The position numbers and the translations under genes are program-made. The notes below the pieces were generated by a model. It was not told where the DNA came from and made no database searches. It was given only the letters and a program-made list of their open reading frames with translations. Positions 13,621-21,980 of a stretch of 64,000 nt of DNA are shown here, piece by piece. The first letter of the stretch is position 1, and each line of letters starts with the position of its first letter. The DNA comes from Hydractinia symbiolongicarpus (taxonomy: Eukaryota; Cnidaria; Hydrozoa; Anthoathecata; Hydractiniidae), in the NCBI RefSeq assembly GCF_029227915.1, contig NC_079877.1, positions 11,655,351-11,719,350 of the forward strand, written 5' to 3'.

Positions 13621-13892
13621 CGGAGGAGATCTACTGTGTGCGTGTTCAAAGACGTGTTCTTCCCACCAAAAGGAGGTGGTTCAAAGACAACTACCCAATC
13701 GCAGAGGAGATTGTCGTCATCGATAGTCCCAACGGCATTCCCGCCTTTAATAGGTTTGAAGAAGATGGGCATGTTGAGCGTGCTTATCGACCTTACTCGA
13801 GACGACTTGTAAGACTTAGGTGTTTCGACACAAGAGAACTAGGGACAGACGCTAATTTTACCACTCCTGTGAGTAGTAAAAAAACCACTTAA
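13621..13892 (+). pseudogene. C-terminal remnant of a Bro-like gene fused to the polymerase remnant
   Basis: The open frame that carries the end of the polymerase continues without a stop into an unrelated-looking segment containing EEIVVIDSPNGIPAFNRFEE and a basic tail. A related pattern (EIVVLAETPNAIIHYN) occurs again at about 14580-14640 at the end of the neighbouring Bro-like gene, and both fit the C-terminal region of Bro/KilA-N type proteins. I infer that a deletion joined the polymerase to the tail of a first Bro-like copy. The stop is at 13890-13892. The alternative, that this is a divergent polymerase tail, is less likely because the expected catalytic motifs are absent. Confidence 0.5.
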
Positions 13893-13946
13893 GCGTTGAG
13901 GTGAAAACCTCTACCTGAGCCCACGTATATTTAAAATGTCTTTGCC

Positions 13947-14700
13947 ATGTTCAATGCCGCACCAACCGGAGCAATTGAAACCTTATTTGACAAGCAAAAT
14001 CAACCTCGTTTCAAGCGTGCTGACTTGGGGAGGGTTTTAGGGATTGAAGAAATTGCAGAGTCATATCGGGATATTACTACTTTTTCGCGTCATGAGAAAA
14101 CCAACCCCGATCAGATATGCGAGGAGGTGGGAGAAATCCGCATGACGTCTTCGTCACATTAGATGGCGCCCTGGAGATTGTTGTCAGATCAAAAAAAGCC
14201 AAGACTATAGCTTTGACAAAATGGCTAGCTGGGAAGGGGGGTGGAAAAATTACAGGATGAGGTTAGGGAGCAGCGTCAAGCCCTCAAGGAAAGGGATATG
14301 GCCCTGGCGCTCCTCGAGGATGATCTAAACGATGGAGACAAGCAACTCGTGGCGCTTGGGGACGAACTTGAGGGTAGGGATCGACAGCTCGTGGCGCTCC
14401 AGGACCAAGTAGGAACATTACAACGACGCGCCGTGCCTTGCCTCAAAGATCCCCAAAAAGATAACGGTACGGTTGTTATCCAGAAGAACAATAACGATAC
14501 CTTTCCATACCTTGCTATCTGTGATCAACAAGGGTATGTGGCGCAAAAGATTTGAAACAAGCTTGTTGACTACCCCAATGGTGAGATTGTGGTACTAGCA
14601 GAGACGCCGAATGCCATCATACACTACAACTGGCTTAGAGAAAGCAGATGTATCGAAGTCAACCCAGGGATCAACATCAACTCCTCGGAAACAAAACTAC
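13947..14700 (+). pseudogene. Bro-N domain protein with coiled coil (broken)
   Basis: ATG at 13947. The first ~70 codons contain LFDKQNQPRFKRADLGRVLG, the fold signature of the Bro-N DNA-binding domain, and a following segment in another frame (about 14140-14225) reads DGALEIVVRSKKAK...ALTKWL, which also fits Bro-N. A heptad-rich coiled coil follows at 14241-14430 (repeated LxxxLxxR/E with three near-repeats of the form RDxQLVALxD). The tail near 14560-14650 has a YPNGEIVVLAETPNAI motif. Frame changes near 14140 and 14240 and a stop at 14553-14555 break it. Bro-N proteins are common in large DNA viruses and some Polinton-like elements, where they are thought to bind DNA; the role here is inferred. 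Confidence 0.65.
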
Positions 14701-15610
14701 GATCAGGCCCGTCCTTCAAATAGTATAGCACACAACTACCCTCAACAGTGCGATCCAGTCTATACGTTTTCTTGCTCCAAAAAGCATCAGTTGCGCGTCT
14801 GGCTTGATAACCATGGTCTTCCTCTGGTTGTAGCAGATAGAGATAGGGACCATCCTCAGGCAATGGCTTTTCCTCAGGATATTGTTCACCCTTCGCGAGC
14901 GGCATCTCCTCGAGCTTAATCGCCCTACTAGGTTTCTTCCCAATCATGGCAGTCTTGGTGTTGCTGAGACCTTTCACTACAGTGTACAAGTGTTTGACCC
15001 AGGTACTGCTAATCCCCACCAAGGGACCAACTCTTGCGCATCTTGAGGCTTGAAAAGTCTCTCGGAGAGTACCTTGTCGTAGGCTTCGACAAATGCCGTA
15101 AATGTATGGTGGTACTTAGTGGTGGCCCTCTTAATCTCAACACCTTTACCCTCTAACAGTTTCGTTATATCTGACTTGAATTCAGAGCCACTGTCACACT
15201 GGAAGGTGTTTGGGTATCGTAAAGGCCCCGCTTTATAAGTGTCCCTGATCATGTCCGCGACTTCGCTAACATTTTTCGTACGTAGAGGCCTCGCTAACTT
15301 GTACCTCAATGCCACGTCAATGACTGTGAGAATGTATTGTAGATATCAAACTGATGCATCTCGTTGGGTTTTGTGATGGTAAAATGGGAGTAATCGATAC
15401 GTCTCGAACCCGGATATGTCGGAGCCATAGGAGTTGCCTGGAAAGCCAGTGTACGACTTGCTTTTTTGATAGGCCACTCTGCTTCGCGAGGAGTTTGATG
15501 GTTTTTTTGTCCAATCCTGAGATGTTTCAGGGTGTAGTAAATATTGCCTGATTTTTTTGCTTTTTCTTCCATGACGATGTGGTGCTTTTGACATGTTCAT
15601 TACATGTCAA
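14624..15610 (-). pseudogene. Polinton integrase (rve family), frameshifted
   Basis: Read on the minus strand, the N-terminal part (15600 down to 15340) includes a helix-turn-helix-like SGLSKKQVVHWLSRQ and a PNEMHQFD segment. The catalytic core (15340-15000) keeps the D,D(35)E triad: an Asp in VIDVALRYK, the Asp of CDSGSEF, and a Glu 35 residues further in FVEAYDKVL. The C-terminal part (15022-14624) has WSKKTYRLDR and YYLKDGPDRSFVSEELM, a chromodomain-like end typical of Polinton integrases. Frame changes near 15330, 15010 and in the N-terminal region separate the parts. In active relatives this enzyme inserts the element DNA. It faces away from the + gene at 15657, so the two probably shared an intergenic promoter region. 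Confidence 0.85.
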
Positions 15611-15656
15611 AAACGGTTTACAAATACTTGTAACAGAGGAAAGAGATACTAAAATC

Positions 15657-16727
15657 AAAGGTCGACGATCTGTACGAACTCCTTAGTAAGGAGCTGAGGC
15701 TGACACCATCTGCGAAATTTTACAACGAGTTTGAACTGAAGGGGATCAACTTGCTGTCGATGGTATAGTGATCACGAACCAGAATGGTGAATTAAAAAGC
15801 GTTGGCCAGATACAAAGGCTGCTAGGTAAGGAGCGTCTGATAGCCATAGGATTTGACAATTATGCTACACCCAACAAAGGAAGTAAAGCAATGGCTCAGA
15901 AACTCTTGAACGAGATTGTTCATGTCGAGGAGAAGGCTGATGACATCGAAATGATGCCATTGCTCGAGAATGTTCTAGACCAAACCGAAAGCATTATCGA
16001 AGATACTTCCTTTCGCAGCAGTGATGAAGTTTTTACTAAGCGCGAGCGAAGAGGACTCAACTTCGAACTTCAAACGCTAAGGGGTAATTTAGAAAACTTG
16101 AAAAGCAAGATGATCCTATACGACAGCAAGATTGGCAAGGCAGAGACCAAGGTGAAAGAACTCGAGGCTAAGAATGCCGGCGCAACCGAGGGATAACAAG
16201 CTACCCTGGACAGGGATATCGCAAAAGTCAAGGAGGAGATTGAAAATCTGCAGGATCAAAAAGAGGCCACGTGAGAAGCGCACGGCCGATTATCCTGCGG
16301 CATCCATAGTCAGCTGAAAGCCATCAAGGACACCCTAATAAAAATCGCCGGAGATGACACGTCTCTGGTTGAGAAGCTTAAGATCTTGTTCAAGCAGCAT
16401 GGTCTTACTATAGCGAATATCGTCTCGGCTGTTGTTCTGCTGATTTCCACTATCGTACTCGCAGTTACAGGGGGAAGCGCTGGAGGTGCAGGAGGAAGTG
16501 CCGCAGGAAAGGGCTTTGTAGAAAAGCAGCTGGGAAGGCTTGGAAAATTCCTAAAATACCTGGCAGGTAAGGCAGGTGCTGCATTACCTGGCATTATTGG
16601 CACGGTTGTCTCGTTATTCTTTAAGTTGGCAGCTAAAATAGTAGAATACGCAGCCAAGCACCTGTACATGGCAATCGCTGCTGCTGTCGTGTTTGTTGTG
16701 GCCTACGTTGGAAAGAGGAAAGTCTAA
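15657..16727 (+). pseudogene. Polinton-associated coiled-coil and membrane protein (function unknown)
   Basis: One frame from about 15768 to 16727 is interrupted only by stops at 16194-16196 (TAA) and 16272-16274 (TGA); an upstream part (15657-15755) lies in another frame. The N-terminal half has LLGKERLIAIGFDN, then a long charged coiled coil (about 16020-16320). The C-terminal ~110 codons are hydrophobic and glycine/alanine-rich with helices IANIVSAVVLLISTIVLAV, LPGIIGTVVSLFFKLAAKIV and MAIAAAVVFVVAYV, ending in KRKV. This suggests a membrane-associated protein. I do not recognise a named family, but the arrangement matches unnamed proteins I associate with cnidarian Polintons; a virion or membrane-active role would be a guess. 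Confidence 0.55.
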
Positions 16728-16750
16728 TGTGTTTCATCAACATATTAGAC

Positions 16751-17401
16751 CTATTTAAGCCAGATGTAGGCAATGATGAGCCTTACCCCCACCGTGATCA
16801 GCGCGGCCTTGGTATTCTCATTTTGTTCCCTCTGTGGGGCTTCCCTGTATTCAGGGGGCTTGATAGCGCCAGTCTGCTCCATTTGTTTAGGGGGTGCCGC
16901 ATGTTTGATAGTATGCCTAGGGGCTGGCTTGATAGCCTGCTTAGGAGGTGCGGCTGCCGCATGTTTGATGGTCTGCTCCGTAGGCTTAGCATGACGCTTT
17001 ACATTATTAACATCAACTTGGACCAGGCCATTGGAATCAGCACCATATTCGTGACACACCTGCGTGAATCCAGATGTTGAGTAGGGATTTTTGTACTGAG
17101 CAAAGCCATCGTCAAATGGCATCGGCACCTTTATTCTTGCCAGAATGTGATGCATGTGGTAGTACACGTGAAATTTGAAGATCGAGTTGACAAGTGGTAC
17201 GGAGTCCGTCATATGCTTGGCGGAGATACTTAAAGCCGTGGTTGCGCAATGGTTTGCGAAATTAACCTGAATGTTCCAGTAACCCAATTCTTGTCCCTCC
17301 CATCCAAGCGTTACGGGATCGTTGAAGTAGGTTGTTGGTTTTTTGATGGGGTATTTGGTAAACCCTGGGAATACCACGGAAATGTGAGATTCAGTAGACA
17401 C
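16751..17401 (-). CDS. Conserved Polinton protein with C-terminal membrane anchor, open frame intact
   Basis: A 216-codon frame without internal stops, the longest intact gene left in the element. The N-terminal ~125 residues are globular with KHMTDSVPLVNSIFKFHVYY and PFDDGFAQYKNP; then comes a repetitive His/Lys/Pro/Ala-rich linker (AAPPKQ, TIKHAA repeats) and a final hydrophobic segment (ALITVGVRLIIAYIWL) that may be a tail anchor. The first codon of the frame is GTG, and a stop lies a few codons upstream, so the true start may be lost or further inside. Lower coordinates border the + gene that ends at 16727 (convergent); upstream it diverges from the gene at 17523. Function unknown; a structural (capsid-associated) role is possible from context only. 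Confidence 0.55.
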   Translation of the reverse strand: MSTESHISVVFPGFTKYPIKKPTTYFNDPVTLGWEGQELGYWNIQVNFANHCATTALSISAKHMTDSVPLVNSIFKFHVYYHMHHILARIKVPMPFDDGFAQYKNPYSTSGFTQVCHEYGADSNGLVQVDVNNVKRHAKPTEQTIKHAAAAPPKQAIKPAPRHTIKHAAPPKQMEQTGAIKPPEYREAPQREQNENTKAALITVGVRLIIAYIWLK

Positions 17402-17501
17402 GTATAGGTCGTGATATTACAGGTTCGTGATACCAAGGGGCCATTCTCCCCTGCTTGACTTGTACCTTGCCATCGCATTGCACGAGTAAATGTTCATCCT
17501 T

Positions 17502-17522
17502 CCTTTCTTCTAAGAAGAAAGG
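17502..17522. promoter_or_regulatory. Perfect hairpin just before the start codon at 17523
   Basis: Ten-base arms CCTTTCTTCT and AGAAGAAAGG separated by one base. It sits in the ~120-bp gap between the divergent genes starting near 17401 (-) and 17523 (+), touching the ATG. It could affect transcription or RNA structure; chance is also possible. Confidence 0.3.
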
Positions 17523-18108
17523 ATGAAGCAACTCTACATTACCGACATTAAAAAGCCTACGATGTTTGAGAATTACCTAGTACAGGATACGAGAATTGCC
17601 CTACAATCGATTAGCATTCGGCCTACCATCCGTGGGGTCCATGCAGGTGGAGGTCCGAACTGAAATTATGAACGGTCTGTATAGGATCGAGGATTTTGAG
17701 GCTATCGTGAACAGACAGGCACAGGACAGGATCACGATTTTTTTCCTGAAAAATGGACTCTGCAGGCTCCGTGTCATTGAAGGGTACACGGTGGATATTA
17801 ACAGACAGCTTCAAGAGCTCATGGGCCTACCCTACGATCCAAGTAAAAAGTACTACACAAAGGGTGACTATGATGCATTCTACAAGACTGACGTTTACAT
17901 TCGGCTTCGACGTATTTGCCCTCAGTTGGACGAGAATGATGCCCTACTTGATGGTAAAAAGTCAAAAATTCTGGCTTTGCTCCCCACCAAGGAGTTGAAT
18001 GCCTGGGGAGATATGCTGACCGGAATAGATCGCCTCGAGTTCATGCTGACAGACGAACCCATCATAACAAAAAGGTTTTGTATACTGGAATTACGATGCA
18101 TTTACTGA
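17523..18108 (+). pseudogene. Conserved Polinton protein, possible minor capsid/fibre type (frameshifted)
   Basis: ATG at 17523 opens MKQLYITDIKKPTMFENYLV, then the frame shifts (between about 17590 and 17670) into a longer frame 17596-18108 with NGLYRIEDFEAIVNRQ, VDINRQLQELMGLPYDPSKK, a DVYI...LDGKKSKILALLPT segment and a stop at 18106-18108. The pattern of a short N-terminal anchor peptide followed by beta-rich segments and a GK-S-ILA motif resembles proteins I associate with cnidarian Polinton structural genes, but I cannot name the family. The end looks clipped relative to such relatives. Confidence in a structural role is low. Confidence 0.45.
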
Positions 18109-18116
18109 TAGAATAA

Positions 18117-18726
18117 ATGGAGTTGAGTAAGCTATACCCAACCTCACCAAGTGCACCTGGGCAAAGCGCGGACATGGCGGAGGAAAGTCAGATCTACAGG
18201 CTCGAAAAGATCGAAGAAATTGAACAGTATCTGCGAAGGGAGATTAAAGATAAAAGTGAGGTATTGTGATCATGGATTACTGAGCGCTAGTATTATAACG
18301 TTGGGCGTCGGAATCGAAGCGTTAGCCTCGGGCCTGGGTGCTCCGCTGTGCATTGCCATGGGTGCTATCACAATAGCAGCTAGTACCGGGCAGGCCGGTC
18401 TGCGGAATGCTTCAAAGAGGTTAGGTGTTAAATAAAAAAAACACGAAAGTATCAGGTTACTCGCGGAATTAAAATTGAATTCAGTTGTTGATCTGATTTC
18501 AAAAGCGGTAGAAAATGGGGTTATTAGCGATTATGAGTTTAGTCTCATTATCAAAGAAAAATAACGGTATTTCCTATTGAAGGAGCAAATACGACAGCGC
18601 GTCAAACGGATCGTTGACTCGATTAACGCGCGAGAGCACGCCCAGCTAGTTGCAAAGGGGAGACAAGAGAGTAAGGATGAAGTTTTAAAAAAACCTCAAT
18701 CTGTACAGTATGCCAGCGGTACTTAG
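18117..18726 (+). pseudogene. Polinton-associated coiled-coil/glycine-rich membrane protein (broken)
   Basis: ATG at 18117 begins a charged helical region (IYRLEKIEEIEQYLRREIKD). A frame change near 18268 leads into a hydrophobic Gly/Ala-rich segment (ASIITLGVGIEALASGLGAP, then AMGAITIAASTGQAGL), followed by another charged helix with KKHESIRLLAELKLNSVVDL and QRVKRIVDSINAREHAQLVA. In-frame stops lie at about 18433-18435 and 18562-18564; the natural end is TAG near 18724. A coiled coil - membrane hairpin - coiled coil layout suggests a membrane-inserted oligomer. I do not know its function; it is one of two such proteins in this element. Confidence 0.5.
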
Positions 18727-18795
18727 AGTCTCCACCTGATTACAGGCTTTAATATGTTTTGTAAGCCCCGTGGGCCTTGTAAAACATTGGTTTTT

Positions 18796-19175
18796 CTATT
18801 CATCACTCTGCAGCCATTCGACTTTAAAGTCCTTGTACCTACATTCCACAACTTGCACCTGTGGGTAGTAGTTTTTGCCCTGCATATACACGGAAGCTGT
18901 AGCCAGGATGGCACTGACTTGACAGGGTTCATCATAGGGTACCCGAATACCATGGAATTTAGTCGTGATCGCGTCCTTGTGGTATTTGAGTTTTGCGTTG
19001 CTGTAACGCCCTTTTTCACAGGCTCTGCAGTCAAGTTTTGAGATATCAATTTTTGGATCCTTGTCCAAATTTGACGATACTTTTCAATCCAATCGGGGTA
19101 CTCGTCGAAATCAAGACCAATCGTTGGTACAGCGCCGGCATTGTATCGGCTAACTCCATTTTACCATTAGGGCTA
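18796..19175 (-). pseudogene. Polinton-associated small protein (broken)
   Basis: Minus-strand frames read IGLDFDEYPDWIEKYRQIWT (about 19130-19070), then KLISQNLTAEP, and after a frame change YSNAKLKYHKDAI and ASVYMQGKNYYPQVQVVECR (about 19010-18830). The two parts overlap in a way that suggests one small gene with a frameshift near 19010. No named domain. Convergent with the + gene ending at 18726. Confidence 0.4.
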
Positions 19176-19369
19176 CTATAAGGTCTCGCGTATGGTACTC
19201 TGCTATGTACAGTTAACCCTTACCCCCGTTGGCAGAAATGGGATCTGACAATGTCAGGTAATCTACGTAATGTCATTGATATCTGTGAAATTACACGCAA
19301 AACTGTAGAAATCTCTAGGTTTGACAATTTTGTTTTCAAATTTTAGCATCATTTATTGAATTTTCAACG

Positions 19370-19913
19370 AGGTCCGAGGTTCTTTTATCGTTCCTCGCAC
19401 ATACGCACCTGCCACCTTTATACATGATATACTCTTGATAGCAGTACCAACACAACGATTTAGCCTGTATCACGAGCCTCCGTCCTCAGCTACACCTATC
19501 GTACTCGTCAAGCAAGCGTTCATTGCATTGTTCTATTTATCTTATAACCCCGAGGGGCTATGAGATAACCTAGGAGCTCCGCAACTTTTCGAAGTCTGCC
19601 TTTTCATCCTCTAAAAAGCACCAGTCTATGACCCTGTCAGGATGCCAGGAATTCCTTTTCAATCAAGTCACCCCCAAATCTGACGAGGCGTCTCCAGTCT
19701 GAGGCGGCCCTACCTTTGTAGCGCCTTTTCAACAACCACAGCAACATTTCGTACACGCTGAATATACCCTTCGCTCCTCCACGTAAGCCAAGCAGCACGC
19801 ATTTTCACAAAAGTATGAGCAGCCATGTTTTCTTTGACATGAAAAAAGCCAGATTCCTTTATAAGTTTTGTACTAGACTGCGGGGGTTGTATCTCATGGG
19901 GCACCTGACGCAT
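19370..19913 (-). pseudogene. Fragmented small gene(s) of the Polinton, unknown function
   Basis: A 67-codon minus-strand frame (19710-19913) contains NMAAHTFVKMRAAWLTW and EGYIQRVRNVAVVVEKALQR. Downstream frames carry DLIEKEFLASWQGHRLVLF (about 19680-19620) and a cysteine-rich CWYCYQEYIMYKGGRCVCEE (about 19450-19395) that might be a small zinc-binding motif. The parts are in different frames with stops between, so one or two decayed genes are present. No family is recognised. Confidence 0.35.
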
Positions 19914-20039
19914 TTTTTATCGCACAGTTCTACACAGCACCAGTAACAGAGTACCATTTTATTGATTATAGCCAATTGGGTCGCACTGAAGTTTTAATTG
20001 GTTAAAAAACTATACTTACCAATCCCTTGATTGTCGCGC

Positions 20040-20347
20040 CTATTACCTAGGGTCCAAAAACTTTTCGAGGTCTGCCTTTTCAATGACCTTGTTGCGTATA
20101 TCTTGCGTCTTGAACCGGTCCGGGACATATCTGAGCATATGGGTTATCTCTTCGACAGCTTTGTTATACATATCCTGCGTCTTGAACCGGTCTGGGGGGT
20201 ACTCGAACTGGTGGGGATCCAATTACACATTTTCTGCGTCTTGATACGATCTGGTACATACTTGAGTAGCCTGGGTTCCTTTTTAACCTCCTCAATCCAT
20301 ATTTGTTGAGTAATAAGACGCTCTAGCACATTTTGAAACCAACTCAT
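20040..20347 (-). pseudogene. KTQ-repeat protein remnant
   Basis: On the minus strand a short repeat occurs three times, about 60-70 bases apart (DNA cores near 20106, 20177 and 20236): the translated core is (V)PDR-x-KTQ followed by MCN/MYNKAVEE-like residues. The first copy is in the frame opened by ATG near 20347 (MSWFQNVLERL), the others are in shifted frames. Tandem PD-[RH]-x-KTQ repeats are familiar from many unnamed invertebrate proteins; the function is unknown. It lies next to the right terminal repeat and is transcribed inward. Confidence 0.5.
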
Positions 20348-20466
20348 CTTCTTTTTGTTATGTACACATCTCAGATTTCTTGTGAAATGGTCTAAAAAAT
20401 TGAGTATGAGAATTTTCCCTACTCAACTTGCGCATAGTTGGTCACTTGATGCTGCGCATGCGTTGA

Positions 20467-20604
20467 TATTTTGCTGACTGTCGGCGGATTTTGTTGGATG
20501 GGTCATGTGTGATGAACTCTGTGACCTCACAAGTAGTTTGGTTATGTTGGTTTTTATAAGGATTTGACCGTGAAAATTTGAAAATGTGTATGTACTGACT
20601 CCCT
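20467..20604 (-). repeat. Polinton right terminal inverted repeat
   Basis: Reverse-complement partner of 10573-10710. The end reads CTGACTCCCT and is followed by ATACTTG host DNA. Differences from the left copy include GACGTCAC versus GAGGTCAC inside the shared block. Confidence 0.9.
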
Positions 20605-21789
20605 ATACTTGTTTACCCTTATTAAAGATGTGGTTGCATCGTAAATAGCAAAGACATTGCTATTGACATAAATCTACATTATGTAGATTTATCTACGTTT
20701 ATTAATTTAATGCAATGAAAATTTTTCAGAATAAACAGGATTAGGGCTATTATTTTAAATGAGTTTTATAATATCTAATGTCAACTCTTTTAATAAATAG
20801 CATTGGTTGATGACAGAAAGTGCCAAACGGATGTCATTTATTAAATGGTGTTGTCTACGTTTTGGTTTTAATAACAAGTAAGAAACCGCAACTTACGCTC
20901 TTACACCGATGTTTTTGTTATTTTTAGCACAAAGGAAATGCACAAATGGCGCGAAAATCAAACAAAGTGAAATATAAGAACAATTCAGAGAACTTGATTA
21001 ATTAAAATCTTTCGTTATACTACCACATTGGATCTAACCTTAAAAGGATTATTTTATAAACTGTGTATAATATCAAATTTTAGTTATTTTTTATTAGTGA
21101 GTTTGTTCTACTTATCGAACAAGGTTGGATATATAGATAGAAGTCTGAGTAAAAAATGAATTTAATTATGTATTTCTTTCACACTAGAAACAAAATAAAA
21201 TATAAATATGTCCTACAATGTGACGGAAAGATATTTTTTGCCCAAAGAAAGTTTTCGTTACAATACATCTTCTATGCAAGCTTTCGTCAATCTGAACAAA
21301 CGCTTGCTCCTTGCAAGCAAAGCTTCTACGCGCAAACTATTTCACATGAATCTACGCACAATTTATAAGAAGAAGAAATATAACCAAAGTAGGGCTATGG
21401 AACGCTTCAAATTGCCAATGTGTACAAAGATTTTAAGTTTTTAGTTGGGAAAAGCAAGATCGCAGAGGTAATTTGATTAATAATAGAACTTCTAGAAGGC
21501 ACTGGAAATGAGGTCTTTTAACTAATTACGAACGAAATTTTTCGGAGAGAATGACTTTAGGATTTTTTTTGTCCAAAAATTTTTCCGTCCAAAATTTGTG
21601 CTTGCGGAAAGTTTTTCATCCAAAAATTTTATGTAGGGTTATGTAGTGAGGGAACTGTTGCTGACGCCATCATTTTTGGTCTTTACGGGCCCTGACATGC
21701 ATTACTTCATAAAGCAGGCGTTTTGGAAAATGCGACTAGCGTAAGGCTTGTGTGCTGTTTACCAAGCCTGCGTATCAGCACAAATCATT

Positions 21790-21980
21790 AAAATAATCAA
21801 TGATAAACAAAAAGGATATAAAATTTGATTTTGCGGCATTAAGTCACAGCGACAATATTGTGTTGATTATGCGATTTAGGTTTTAGAATTCGAAAAATTT
21901 TTTGTTTTTCTATGCAAAGTTGAAGTATAAATTGTGGTAGATTCGAATTAAGACGTTTAGGTCTCACTATTAGAGCCTTT
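21790..21980 (+). repeat. Right copy of ~190-bp direct repeat flanking the Polinton
   Basis: Same-orientation partner of 10332-10520, located about 1.19 kb beyond the right end of the Polinton, whereas the left copy is only about 50 bp outside the left end. Noncoding. Confidence 0.7.

Larger units (their letters stand above)
10573..20604. mobile_element. Degenerate Polinton/Maverick DNA transposon, about 10 kb
   Basis: Terminal inverted repeats of about 138 bp bound a block richer in G+C than the surrounding DNA. Inside are the two Polinton hallmarks, a protein-primed-type family B DNA polymerase (+ strand) and a retroviral-like integrase (- strand), together with Bro-like genes and several small conserved genes on both strands. 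The ends begin AGGGAGTCAG. Flanks TATAAT (left) and TATACT (right, overlapping the last base) look like an imperfect 6-bp target duplication, as expected for Polintons. No packaging ATPase, maturation protease or clear major capsid gene was seen. Nearly every gene has stops or frameshifts, so the copy is inactive. It integrates into host DNA and replicates by its own polymerase in active relatives; that is family knowledge, not seen here. Confidence 0.9.

Noticed and set aside
17596-18108. Packaging ATPase gene in this position
   Set aside because: No Walker A or B motif was visible; the sequence fits a different, possibly structural, protein.
10573-20604. Perfect 6-bp target duplication of the Polinton
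   Set aside because: Only an imperfect match (TATAAT versus TATACT) exists and it depends on where the end is set by one base; reported as imperfect.
21208-21444. Small basic protein gene next to the Polinton
   Set aside because: No domain, no homologue recognised, and composition is compatible with chance in AT-rich DNA.
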